The notes beneath the pieces were generated by a model. It searched no databases and was not told where the DNA came from. It saw nothing but the letters and a program-made list of their open reading frames with translations. 26,434 bases of DNA from an uncultured Bacilli bacterium. Lineage in GTDB: Bacteria; Bacillota_I; Bacilli_A; RF39; UBA660. The position numbers and the translations under genes were made by a program. Within the stretch, counting starts at the first letter, position 1. Every line of letters begins with the position of its first letter. The stretch covers positions 1 through 26,434 of the forward strand of contig CALVIQ010000072.1 in assembly GCA_944331815.1 (NCBI GenBank). The letters are read 5' to 3'. This document shows positions 7,367 to 14,728 of this stretch, one piece after another.

Positions 7367-8199
7367 GTTATTCGATAAAAATTAATTGATGGTTTATTAA
7401 ATAATCTAAATTTATACATTGAAGTACCTAATCCACTAGATATATATAAATCGGTATTATTTATTTTATAGTATTCATCATAATAGTTTTTAGCTCCTTC
7501 TGGTGTATATAATTTACCAATAAAAGGTAATCTTACTTGTCCACCATGAGAATGTCCTGATAAAACTAAGTCATATTTATTTAAATCTAAATTATCCACA
7601 GTATCAGGTTCATGAACTAACAATATTGAATAAATTGGTTTAATATCATCAGCTTTTAATTCAGATATGTATTTATCAAATTGTTCTGTTTTAATACCAA
7701 TATCTTCTTCCCCATAACCAATTCCAGATATTATAATAGGTTCATTACTTTTAGAATATATTAAGTCATATTTATTATCCAAACTAACAAATCCACTTTC
7801 TTTAATAATATAATTATAATCATCAATTGGAATATCATGATTACCACTTACAGCATATTTACCTAATTTTGCTTCTATTTTACTTAAATATTTAATTATT
7901 ATATCTTTATCAAAATTAACTCTATTATCAATTAAATCACCTGTTAATACTACAATATCTGGTTTTATTTCATTTACTTTATTCACAATTTTATTTAATT
8001 CTTTTTCATATATAGTAGATCCATAATGAACATCAGATAAATGAACTACTTTTAATCCATGATAGGAATCAGTTATTTTATTATTTATGACTTTATATTC
8101 TTTAACTATTATTCCTTTTGTAGCAATAAATCTAGAATATAATAAACCACTACTTATTATTAAAACAATAATAAGTAAAACTATAAGAAACTTTTTCAT
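7357..8199 (-). CDS. Membrane-anchored metallophosphoesterase (YkuE-like)
   Basis: 280 aa. An N-terminal hydrophobic segment (about 3-22) acts as signal anchor, and the calcineurin-like phosphoesterase domain follows. The dinuclear-metal motifs are in order: LSDVHYG, TGDLID, SGNHD, LLVHEPD and LSGHSHGGQVRLPF. In this YkuE-type family the enzymes face the cell surface. Substrates proposed include lipid or wall phosphodiesters, but the sequence does not specify one. The SD AAGGAG (8205-8210) overlaps the stop codon of the upstream CPBP gene (TAAGGAG), so the two are translationally coupled on one minus-strand transcript. Confidence 0.9.
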   Translation of the reverse strand: MKKFLIVLLIIVLIISSGLLYSRFIATKGIIVKEYKVINNKITDSYHGLKVVHLSDVHYGSTIYEKELNKIVNKVNEIKPDIVVLTGDLIDNRVNFDKDIIIKYLSKIEAKLGKYAVSGNHDIPIDDYNYIIKESGFVSLDNKYDLIYSKSNEPIIISGIGYGEEDIGIKTEQFDKYISELKADDIKPIYSILLVHEPDTVDNLDLNKYDLVLSGHSHGGQVRLPFIGKLYTPEGAKNYYDEYYKINNTDLYISSGLGTSMYKFRLFNKPSINFYRITNK

Positions 8200-8208
8200 T
8201 AAAACTCC

Positions 8209-8904
8209 TTAAATAAAAAATAATAATACAGTCTCTATGAACATCATGATTCCATTATGAAAAAAATGTAAACTCATAGGGATAAATATATTTTTGGATT
8301 TAACTAAAGTGTAAGCAAATACAGCTCCAGGTATTGAATAAGGAATTATATAAATTAAATCTATTAAATTATTAAATGATCCTATAACATGCAAACCACC
8401 AAAAACTAACCCAGATGCTATTATAAATACAATATCATTTTTAAATATTTTTCTAAAACTAAATCTAAAAATAGTTTCTTCTAGAAAAGGTGCAAATATT
8501 ACGGCAGATACTATCATATAAAATGGTGCTTCTACTAATATATTATTTATGGCTTCTTGATTAGTTGCTACAGAATTTGGAAATAAGGTAATTATAATAA
8601 AATTGCTTATTAGCATTAAAGAGAAAGCTAAAGCCCAATATTCCATATATTTTGGCATATAATTTTTAAAATTTTTAATATAATTTTTAAAATTTTTAAT
8701 ATATTCTTTACGATAAATAAAAAATAAAATAAGTAAATAAATTAATTCAGTAACCATTAAATAAACAATTTTATCAAACATACTTAAATTATAGTAGTCT
8801 ATACCTAATAAACTTAAAGGTACAATTTGAAAATAACTATATATAAAATAAGATATAACAACAAATAATCCTAAAATAGGTTGTTTTAAATTTTCTTTTT
8901 TCAT
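8209..8904 (-). CDS. CPBP-family intramembrane metalloprotease
   Basis: 231 aa with about six to eight membrane segments. The CPBP (CaaX protease / bacteriocin-processing, Abi) motifs are present: FLEETIFRFSFRK (EExxxR-type motif 1), FGGLHV (motif 2 His) and LHFFHNGIMMF (motif 3 H/N). These glutamyl-type intramembrane proteases act on prenylated or peptide substrates, and some give bacteriocin self-immunity; the target here is unknown. A 21-bp perfect tandem duplication gives IKNFKNY twice in a cytoplasmic loop. The ATG at 8904 is preferred because GGTGAT precedes it and an upstream in-frame ATG (8922) overlaps the -10 element. Confidence 0.88.
   Translation of the reverse strand: MKKENLKQPILGLFVVISYFIYSYFQIVPLSLLGIDYYNLSMFDKIVYLMVTELIYLLILFFIYRKEYIKNFKNYIKNFKNYMPKYMEYWALAFSLMLISNFIIITLFPNSVATNQEAINNILVEAPFYMIVSAVIFAPFLEETIFRFSFRKIFKNDIVFIIASGLVFGGLHVIGSFNNLIDLIYIIPYSIPGAVFAYTLVKSKNIFIPMSLHFFHNGIMMFIETVLLFFI
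8659..8700 (-). repeat. 21-bp tandem duplication inside the CPBP gene
   Basis: Two identical adjacent 21-bp units (8659-8679 and 8680-8700). The length is a multiple of three, so the frame is kept and the heptapeptide IKNFKNY is doubled. Slipped-strand duplication in very AT-rich DNA is the likely origin. Confidence 0.9.
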
Positions 8905-8920
8905 TCTATCACCATAATAC

Positions 8921-8926
8921 ATTATA
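8921..8926 (-). promoter_or_regulatory. Extended -10 promoter of the CPBP-phosphoesterase operon
   Basis: On the minus strand TATAAT (8926-8921) is preceded by TGA. The start codon lies 16 nt downstream, with GGTGAT (8913-8908) between. The predicted leader is only about 10 nt. Confidence 0.6.
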
Positions 8927-8988
8927 TCATTTTAACTAAAAATAATAAATCTTTTTTAGAAAAATGTTTTAAAATCTAAAATTTATGA

Positions 8989-8994
8989 TATAAT
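8989..8994 (+). promoter_or_regulatory. Extended -10 promoter of the nusA operon
   Basis: TATAAT (8989-8994) in the form TATGATATAAT. Transcription should start near 9001, immediately before the leader hairpin. The -35 is weak (a TGTTTT-like stretch near 8965). Confidence 0.6.
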
Positions 8995-9007
8995 ATTATT
9001 GCATGAG

Positions 9008-9031
9008 GAGTGGGACATAATCCCACTCTTT
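9008..9031 (+). promoter_or_regulatory. Leader hairpin of the nusA operon, candidate NusA-dependent attenuator
   Basis: GAGTGGGA (9008-9015) and TCCCACTC (9021-9028) form a perfect 8-bp GC-rich stem with a CATAA loop, in otherwise AT-rich DNA. A short interrupted T-tract (TTTAATATA) follows. It lies between the promoter and the rimP SD. In B. subtilis the rimP(ylxS)-nusA operon is controlled by a leader terminator that depends on NusA, and weak or interrupted U-tracts are typical of such sites. The same feedback here is inferred. Confidence 0.6.
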
Positions 9032-9049
9032 AATATAGTTGGAGGTCTT

Positions 9050-9298
9050 ATGGAAAATAAAATTAGAGAATTAATTGAAAAACCAATTACAGATTTAGGT
9101 TATATTCTAGATGAAGTAAAATATTTAAAAGAAAACAATACTAATTTTTTAAGAATAATTATTGATAAAGAAGGTTTTATTACTATTAATGATTGTGTTA
9201 AGGTAAATGATTTAGTAAATCCAATTTTAGATAAAATTGATTTTATTGATGAAAGTTATATTGTGGATATCTGTTCAAAAGAGAAAGGATGTGATTAA
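9050..9298 (+). CDS. rimP: RimP, N-terminal domain only
   Basis: 82-aa ribosome maturation factor homologue acting in 30S subunit assembly. The sequence follows the RimP N-terminal alpha/beta domain: IRELIEKPITDLGYILDEVKY, LRIIIDKEGFITINDCVKVN and a final strand SYIVDICS. RimP is normally about 150 aa with a C-terminal SH3-like domain. That domain is missing here, and nusA begins one base after the stop, so no remnant can lie downstream. The ATG at 9050 follows TTGGAGGT; an in-frame TTG at 8999 would read through the leader hairpin and is rejected. Whether the short form is functional is unknown, but its place at the head of the operon is kept. Confidence 0.85.
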   Translation: MENKIRELIEKPITDLGYILDEVKYLKENNTNFLRIIIDKEGFITINDCVKVNDLVNPILDKIDFIDESYIVDICSKEKGCD

Positions 9299-9299
9299 T

Positions 9300-10460
9300 T
9301 TGAACATTAAAGAATTTAAAAAAGCATTAGATTTATTAGTTAAAGAAAAAGGCATTCCTGAAGATTATATTTATGATGCTTTAGAACTTGCTTTAACATC
9401 TGCTTATAAAAAAAATTACAAATCTTTGACAAATGTTAGAGTTGCCATTGATAAAGAAATTGGTGATATTCATGTTTATTCTTTCAAAACAGTAGTTTTA
9501 GATGAAGAACACGAAGCTAAAGAACCAATTATGATTGAAGTTGAAGATACAGAATCTGAAGAAGAAGGTGCTACTATTGAAGTAGAAAAACCTTACATAT
9601 TTGATAAAAGAATTCATATAACTTTAGAAGAAGCTAGAAAAATTGTTCCTGATATTGAAGTTGGAGAAACTATAGAAGAGGAAGTGACTCCTAAAGATTT
9701 TGGACGAGTTGCTGCTGCTACTGCAAAACAAGTAGTTATTCAAAAAATAAAGGAAGCTGAAAAAAATATCATTATGGAACAATTTGCCGATAAACAAGAT
9801 GAACTAGTAACTGGTTTGGTAGCTATGGAAGATGTTAGAAATTATTATATTGATTTGGGTAGAACTCAAGGTATATTACCAAAATCAGAAACAATTCCTG
9901 GAGAAAAAATAAAAATGGGTTCAAGTATTAAAGTATATGTAACTAAAGTAGAAAGTACAGGTAAAGTACCACTTATCCTTTTATCTAGAAATCATTATGG
10001 ATTTATTAAAAGATTATTTGAACTTGAAATACCAGAAATAAATGAAGGAATTATATTAGTTTATAGTGTTGCAAGAGAGGCTGGGGTTAGATCTAAAATA
10101 GCAGTTTATTCAGAAAATCCTAATGTTGATCCAATTGGTTCATGTATAGGTGAAAAAGGGATGAGAATTGCTAATATATTGAAAGAATTAGGTCCAGAAA
10201 AAATTGATATTGTAGCATATACAACTGATAAAGCTAAATTTATTGAAAATGCTTTATCACCAGCTAAAAATTTACATATTTTTATTACAGATGAAAAAAA
10301 ACAAGAAGCTTTAGTTGTAGTTGATGACGCTAATTTATCTTTAGCAATCGGTAAAAAAGGATTAAATGTAAAATTAGCATCACGTTTAACTAAATATAAA
10401 TTAGATATTAAAACAATTGATCAGGCTAAAGAAATGGGCATAAATATAGTAGGTGAGTAA
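9300..10460 (+). CDS. nusA: Transcription termination/antitermination factor NusA
   Basis: 386 aa binding RNA polymerase and nascent RNA to modulate pausing and termination. Domain order is an N-terminal RNAP-binding domain (about 1-125; VTPKDFGRVAAATAKQVV), S1 (about 150-215; ELVTGLV...YYIDLGRTQGILP), KH1 (GSCIGEKGMRI) and KH2 (LAIGKKGLNVKLASRL), both with intact GxxG-type loops. The alignment begins at a TTG start (9300) preceded by AGGATGTGAT. Upstream in-frame codons lie within rimP and do not match the family. It ends soon after KH2, the usual Firmicute length. It follows rimP by one nucleotide. Confidence 0.96.
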   Translation: MNIKEFKKALDLLVKEKGIPEDYIYDALELALTSAYKKNYKSLTNVRVAIDKEIGDIHVYSFKTVVLDEEHEAKEPIMIEVEDTESEEEGATIEVEKPYIFDKRIHITLEEARKIVPDIEVGETIEEEVTPKDFGRVAAATAKQVVIQKIKEAEKNIIMEQFADKQDELVTGLVAMEDVRNYYIDLGRTQGILPKSETIPGEKIKMGSSIKVYVTKVESTGKVPLILLSRNHYGFIKRLFELEIPEINEGIILVYSVAREAGVRSKIAVYSENPNVDPIGSCIGEKGMRIANILKELGPEKIDIVAYTTDKAKFIENALSPAKNLHIFITDEKKQEALVVVDDANLSLAIGKKGLNVKLASRLTKYKLDIKTIDQAKEMGINIVGE

Positions 10461-10461
10461 A

Positions 10462-10719
10462 GTGAAAGTAAAAAAAATACCAATGCGTTCATGTGTTGTA
10501 ACAAGAGAAAAATTACCTAAACAAGAATTAATAAGAGTTGTAAGAACTCCAAATCAAGATGTTATAGTAGATGTAACTGGAAAAGCAAACGGTAGAGGCG
10601 CTTATTTAAAAAAAGATTTAACAGTTTTTGAGAAAGCTCAAAAAAATAAAATTTTAGATAAGATTTTGGAAATAGAGGTTAAGAATGAAATTTATGAAGA
10701 ATTAAAAAAATTAATATAG
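10462..10719 (+). CDS. rnpM: RNase P modulator RnpM (YlxR)
   Basis: 85-aa YlxR-family RNA-binding protein. The signature is clear: PMRSCVVTREKLPKQELIRV near the N-terminus and TGKANGRGAYLKK in the middle. The B. subtilis homologue has been described as a modulator of RNase P. The GTG start at 10462 is chosen because AGGTGA (10451-10456) lies 5 nt upstream; another GTG at 10453 is inside that SD. The gene follows nusA with no gap. In many Firmicutes rplGA (an L7Ae-like protein) comes next; here infB follows directly. Confidence 0.92.
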   Translation: MKVKKIPMRSCVVTREKLPKQELIRVVRTPNQDVIVDVTGKANGRGAYLKKDLTVFEKAQKNKILDKILEIEVKNEIYEELKKLI

Positions 10720-10731
10720 GAGGTGTTTATT

Positions 10732-12804
10732 ATGATGAGTGTATTAGAATACGCTAATGATGTAAACAAAAGTGTTGCCGAAATACTAAAAAAATGTGAA
10801 GAATTTGATATTCCGGTAAATAGTGAAGATGATTTACTAAGTGAAGATGATATTGTTATATTAGATAATGCTAATTATGATGATATGGATGAAATAGTAG
10901 AAGAAATAATTGAAAATAAAAATATAAAAATAGATGATTCAGTGTCTAAACAAAAATTAAAGAAAAAACAAGATATTAAACCATCTAAAAAAGATTTTCA
11001 ACAAAAGAAAAAAGAAATGTATAAAAATAAGACAAAACTAATGACTAACACAACTAATGATAATGTTGTATTATATAAGGAAAATATGACAATAGGTGAA
11101 CTTGCTAACTCTTTAGGAGTAAATAGTAGTGAATTAGTTAAAAAATTATTTTCTTTGGGTATAATGGCAACTATTAATAATGCAATTAGTTTTGAAAATG
11201 CTGAAATTTTAGTTCTAGAATATAATAAAGAGTTAAAAAGAGAAGAATCTTTAGATGTTACTAATTTTGAAGAATATGAAATAATTGATAAAGAAGAAGA
11301 TTTGGTTAAAAGACCACCAGTTGTAACAGTTATGGGACATGTTGATCATGGTAAAACAACTTTATTAGATGCTATTAGAAAAACTGATGTAGCAAGTGGT
11401 GAAGCAGGTGGAATAACTCAAGCTATTAGTGCATATCAAGTTAAAGTAAAAGATGATTATATTACATTTATTGATACTCCTGGACATGCAGCATTTACAG
11501 AAATGCGTGCAAGAGGAGCTAGTATTACTGATATTGTTATAATTATTATTGCAGCAGATGATGGTATAATGCCACAAACTGAAGAAGTAATTGATCATGC
11601 CAAAGCAGCTAATGTTCCGATTATTGTAGCAATTAATAAAATTGATAAACCAGAAGCAAATGTTGAAAGAGTAATGACACAATTAACTGAACATGGTTTA
11701 ACACCTGAATCATGGGGTGGTGATACAATTGTTAATTTAATATCTGCTAAATCAGGACAGGGTATTGATGAATTATTAGATAGTATTTTATTAGTAGCCG
11801 AAATGAATGAATATAAAGCAAATCCTAATCGATATGCTGTTGGAACTGTTGTTGAATCAAGACTAGATAAACATTTAGGTCCAATAGTAACAGTATTAGT
11901 TCAAAATGGTACTTTAAGATTAGGTGATCCAATTGTAGTTGGTCATGCATATGGTAAAATAAGAACATTAAAAGATGATAAAGGTTTAAATTTAACATCA
12001 ACTAAGTTATCACAACCAGTTGAAATAACAGGTATTAATGAAGTACCTAAAGCTGGTGATAAATTTATGGCTTTTGAATCAGAAAAAGAGGCAAGAAATA
12101 TCGGTTTAAAAAGACAAGAAATGGCAAAACAAAAAGATATGACACCAAGTAAATCAGTTACTTTAGAAGATTTGTTTAATAAAATACAAGAAGGAAAAAA
12201 AGAAATAAATGTAATTATTAAAGCTGACGTTAATGGAAGTAGTGAAGCAGTTAAAAATTCATTAGAAAAATTAGATGTTGAAGGTGTTAAAGTAAACGTT
12301 ATAAGAAGTAGCGTTGGAGCTATTAAAGAAAGTGATATTGTTTTAGCTAAAGCATCTAATGCTATAATAATAGGATTTAATGTAAGACCTGATAGTAAAT
12401 TAAAAGATTATGCTAAAGAACAAGGTGTAGAAATAAGATTATACAATATTATTTATAAAGCAGTAGAAGAAATGGAAGCTGCTATGAAAGGTATGTTAGA
12501 ACCTATTTATGAAGAAAAAGTAACAGGAACAGCTGAAGTTAGAAAATTGTTTAAATTTTCAAAAGTTGGTACAATTGCTGGATCATATGTTACTGATGGT
12601 GTAATTAAAAGAGATTCAAAAGCAAGAATAATTAGAGATGGTGTTGTTATATATGATGGTAATATCAATTCAATTCAAAGAGAAAAAGATTCAGTTAAAG
12701 AAGTTAAAAAAGGTTTAGAATGTGGAATAACAATTGAAAATTATAATGATATAAGAGAAAAAGATGTTATTGAAGCATATGAAATGGTGGAAATAAAAAG
12801 ATGA
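10732..12804 (+). CDS. infB: Translation initiation factor IF-2
   Basis: 690-aa GTPase that delivers fMet-tRNA to the 30S P site and promotes subunit joining. An N-terminal IF2_N-like segment comes first, then a Lys-rich linker, then a second IF2_N domain ([20 protein letters not shown]). The G domain follows with GHVDHGKT (202-209), DTPGHAAF and NKID (302-305), then beta-barrel and C-terminal domains ([20 protein letters not shown]). The N-terminus is short, as in low-GC Gram-positives. AGGAGGTG (10718-10725) precedes ATG at 10732 (6 nt) and ATG at 10735 (9 nt), and either could serve. The stop overlaps the rbfA start (ATGA). Confidence 0.97.
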   Translation: MMSVLEYANDVNKSVAEILKKCEEFDIPVNSEDDLLSEDDIVILDNANYDDMDEIVEEIIENKNIKIDDSVSKQKLKKKQDIKPSKKDFQQKKKEMYKNKTKLMTNTTNDNVVLYKENMTIGELANSLGVNSSELVKKLFSLGIMATINNAISFENAEILVLEYNKELKREESLDVTNFEEYEIIDKEEDLVKRPPVVTVMGHVDHGKTTLLDAIRKTDVASGEAGGITQAISAYQVKVKDDYITFIDTPGHAAFTEMRARGASITDIVIIIIAADDGIMPQTEEVIDHAKAANVPIIVAINKIDKPEANVERVMTQLTEHGLTPESWGGDTIVNLISAKSGQGIDELLDSILLVAEMNEYKANPNRYAVGTVVESRLDKHLGPIVTVLVQNGTLRLGDPIVVGHAYGKIRTLKDDKGLNLTSTKLSQPVEITGINEVPKAGDKFMAFESEKEARNIGLKRQEMAKQKDMTPSKSVTLEDLFNKIQEGKKEINVIIKADVNGSSEAVKNSLEKLDVEGVKVNVIRSSVGAIKESDIVLAKASNAIIIGFNVRPDSKLKDYAKEQGVEIRLYNIIYKAVEEMEAAMKGMLEPIYEEKVTGTAEVRKLFKFSKVGTIAGSYVTDGVIKRDSKARIIRDGVVIYDGNINSIQREKDSVKEVKKGLECGITIENYNDIREKDVIEAYEMVEIKR

Positions 12805-13139
12805 GTATAAAAATAGAGAGAATTGCTAGTAATATTGTAAAAGAAATAAGTTATATTTTAGCTTACGAAGTAAAAGATACTGATATAAAATTTGTAACTG
12901 TTACTGATTGTAAATTAAGTAGTGATTTAAGTTATGCAAAAATATATGTCACAGTTTTGGATGATAATAAAAAGGAAACAACTATGAAAGCTTTAAATGA
13001 TGCTTCTGGTTTTATAAGAAAAGAATTAGCTGATAGAATTGATATAAGACATACACCAGAATTAGAATTCGTATATGATGAATCTATTGAATATGGTAAA
13101 AAGATAGAAGATATAATTGATAAAATTCATGAAGAATAG
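12801..13139 (+). CDS. rbfA: Ribosome-binding factor A
   Basis: 112-aa KH-like protein of 30S maturation that binds pre-16S rRNA. Family sequence includes [26 protein letters not shown] and the C-terminal [19 protein letters not shown]. The start codon overlaps the infB stop (ATGA, 4 nt), so translation is coupled. It is the last gene of the operon; truB, a common next gene, is absent and a terminator overlaps the rbfA stop. Confidence 0.96.
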   Translation: MSIKIERIASNIVKEISYILAYEVKDTDIKFVTVTDCKLSSDLSYAKIYVTVLDDNKKETTMKALNDASGFIRKELADRIDIRHTPELEFVYDESIEYGKKIEDIIDKIHEE

Positions 13140-13165
13140 TCATTTTGACAAAATGACTATTTTTT
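13135..13165 (+). terminator. Intrinsic terminator of the nusA operon
   Basis: AATAGTCATTTT (13135-13146) pairs perfectly with AAAATGACTATT (13150-13161) around a 3-nt loop, followed by T-run. The rbfA stop codon lies in the stem. Confidence 0.9.
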
Positions 13166-13170
13166 GATAA

Positions 13171-13176
13171 TATAAT
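13171..13176 (+). promoter_or_regulatory. -10 element of the HD-domain gene
   Basis: TATAAT at 13171-13176, six bases after the nusA operon terminator. No clear -35 or TGn extension. ATG follows at 13199 after AAAGGGGGAA. Confidence 0.5.
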
Positions 13177-13198
13177 AGCAATTTAAAGGGGGAATTTT

Positions 13199-14095
13199 AT
13201 GTTAAAAATTTATAATAAAGCTTTAGAAATGTTTAATAATCATTACGTTTTACAAAGAAGTAGGGCTGAAGATATTAAAAAGATTGAAGGTATAGATAAA
13301 AAATATCTTCACACTATGGAAGTTGTAAAAGATGGAACAGCTGTTGTGAAACAATTAGAATTTAGTGATACTTTCGTAGAATTATCTAAATTAGCATTTT
13401 TAAATCATGATATTGGTAGATTTGAACAAATGTTAATAACTGGAAACTATGTGGATAGTGATTTGGTAGCACAAATAGGTTTAAATCATGGTAGTTTAGG
13501 TAAACAAATATTACAAAATGGATTAATTGAAAAAGAAATACCTAGTACTAGAGTTTATGATCGACCAATATTAGAAGCTGTGGAAAAACATGTTAATTAT
13601 CATTGTGATATAGAAGATTTATTAGTATTAAGTGGTAATTTATTAAAAAGTGCTGATGCAATAGATTTTTTTAATAAAGCTAGTGAAGAAGAAAAAATAA
13701 AAATTATAAATACTATTACACAAATAGTTCAAGATGTTGATAGATTAGATATATATCATCAAATATTGGAAGGTCGTTGGACACCGATGAAGGTTAATAA
13801 ACCAATTGATTCAACAGTAATGAAAATGTTTTATAATGGTCAATATCTAAATATGGCTGAATTAAAACAGCAAGGATTATGGAATGCTAATGTTGGTGAA
13901 TTAGTACGATTAAGTTTTATTAATCAAATTAGATTATCAAGTGTTGCTAAAATGATTTATGATGAAAAAATTTTATTGCAAATGAAAGAATTAAGAAAAA
14001 ATCCATATGTTGATGAAGCATTTGATTTTATGCAAAATAAATTAGAAGAAATGATAAAAAATAGTGATGGAATTACAATAACAAAAAAACTCTGA
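13199..14095 (+). CDS. HD-domain phosphohydrolase
   Basis: 298 aa. Metal-binding HD superfamily motifs are present: H38 in LHTMEVV, the H70-D71 doublet in LNHDIGRFEQ, a following NHGSLGKQIL, the His of VEKHVNYHCD, and a later Asp in LKSADAIDFF. Such proteins hydrolyse phosphate esters of nucleotides, including signalling nucleotides; the substrate is not indicated. No sensory or RelA synthetase domain is attached, and no membrane segment is visible. The start ATG 13199 follows a strong SD. The gene ends in TGA, confirming that TGA is a stop here. It is monocistronic between two terminators. Confidence 0.85.
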   Translation: MLKIYNKALEMFNNHYVLQRSRAEDIKKIEGIDKKYLHTMEVVKDGTAVVKQLEFSDTFVELSKLAFLNHDIGRFEQMLITGNYVDSDLVAQIGLNHGSLGKQILQNGLIEKEIPSTRVYDRPILEAVEKHVNYHCDIEDLLVLSGNLLKSADAIDFFNKASEEEKIKIINTITQIVQDVDRLDIYHQILEGRWTPMKVNKPIDSTVMKMFYNGQYLNMAELKQQGLWNANVGELVRLSFINQIRLSSVAKMIYDEKILLQMKELRKNPYVDEAFDFMQNKLEEMIKNSDGITITKKL

Positions 14096-14115
14096 AAATT
14101 CAGGGTTATTTTTTT
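14084..14115. terminator. Bidirectional terminator between the HD gene and the UPF0316 gene
   Basis: AACTCTGA (14088-14095) and TCAGGGTT (14100-14107) pair (with G-U) around an AAAT loop. A run of A precedes and seven T follow, so the hairpin can work in both directions. The ends of both convergent genes lie in it. Confidence 0.8.
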
Positions 14116-14633
14116 ATGACATCAATAAATCCATTTTGAACATATTTTGTTTCATTAACGACTATAAAAGCATCATTATCTATTTTTTTAACTAAATGTT
14201 GTAAATGATTTAAACTTTTATTATTAATTTCAATAAATAACATATATTTTTCTCGTTCTTTATTTTTCCCTTCAACATCCATAACTGTTACACCATATCC
14301 CTCGTTTCTTAATGTATTTACCATATCTGGATATGCTTTATCAGTAATAATTTGAACACTTAAATTACCTGTAATAAGTTTTTGAGATAAAATACTACCA
14401 ATATAAGTACCGGTTGCAAAACCTAATGAATAAGAAATTGCAATCCAGATACTTGTTTCATCAGTATTTAGGGCTTCTTTTACAATTATAAACCATACAA
14501 AAATTTCAAAAAATCCAACTAAACTAGCATAAAAAGATTTTCCTTTAACTGTGATAACAGTTCTTAAAGTTCCTAATGATACATCTAAAATTCTAACGAA
14601 AAAAATTTTTAAACATAACAATAATAATTCCAT
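14106..14633 (-). CDS. UPF0316/DUF2179 membrane protein (YebE-like)
   Basis: 175 aa. Three hydrophobic helices occupy about residues 1-85, with the family sequence ILDVSLGTLRTVITVKGKSF and a GFFEIFVWFIIV helix, then the GFATGTYIGS segment. A cytoplasmic DUF2179-type ferredoxin-like domain (about 90-165; SVQIITDKAYPDMVNTLRNEG and GYGVTVMDVEGK) follows. The function of the family is not established. The start ATG 14633 follows GGTGAT on the minus strand. The gene is monocistronic, divergent from the bactofilin-like gene. Confidence 0.88.
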   Translation of the reverse strand: MELLLLCLKIFFVRILDVSLGTLRTVITVKGKSFYASLVGFFEIFVWFIIVKEALNTDETSIWIAISYSLGFATGTYIGSILSQKLITGNLSVQIITDKAYPDMVNTLRNEGYGVTVMDVEGKNKEREKYMLFIEINNKSLNHLQHLVKKIDNDAFIVVNETKYVQNGFIDVIKK

Positions 14634-14648
14634 ATCATCACCAATTAT

Positions 14649-14654
14649 ATTATA
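14649..14654 (-). promoter_or_regulatory. Extended -10 promoter of the UPF0316 gene
   Basis: Minus-strand TATAAT (14654-14649) preceded by TGG. Fifteen nucleotides separate it from the ATG, with GGTGAT (14642-14637) in that gap, so the leader is about 8-9 nt. Confidence 0.6.
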
Positions 14655-14684
14655 CCAATTTTTTTAATAAATTTACTATTATTT

Positions 14685-14713
14685 TTGACTTTTTTATCAT
14701 AAAATGGTATTAT
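14685..14713 (+). promoter_or_regulatory. Sigma-A-type promoter of the bactofilin-like gene
   Basis: -35 TTGACT (14685-14690), a 17-nt spacer ending in TGG, -10 TATTAT (14708-14713). This is one of the best promoters in the window. ATG follows 15 nt later at 14729 with GGTGAT between. Confidence 0.8.
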
Positions 14714-14728
14714 GTTAGTGGTGATAGA

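Noticed and set aside
8999..9049. Upstream TTG start for RimP at 8999
   Set aside because: It would translate the leader hairpin and SD region, adds 17 residues absent from the family, and has no SD of its own.
9237..9299. Upstream start for NusA inside rimP
   Set aside because: Family alignment begins at the TTG at 9300, which has a strong SD; the upstream residues match nothing.
11365..11682. 105-codon minus-strand open frame inside infB
   Set aside because: It is antisense to the conserved G domain, with a Cys/Ser/Asn-rich meaningless composition; a shadow of infB.
13199..14095. Mycoplasma-type code in which TGA encodes Trp
   Set aside because: The HD gene, infB and the lipoprotein gene end at TGA in sensible places, and Trp is encoded by TGG throughout.
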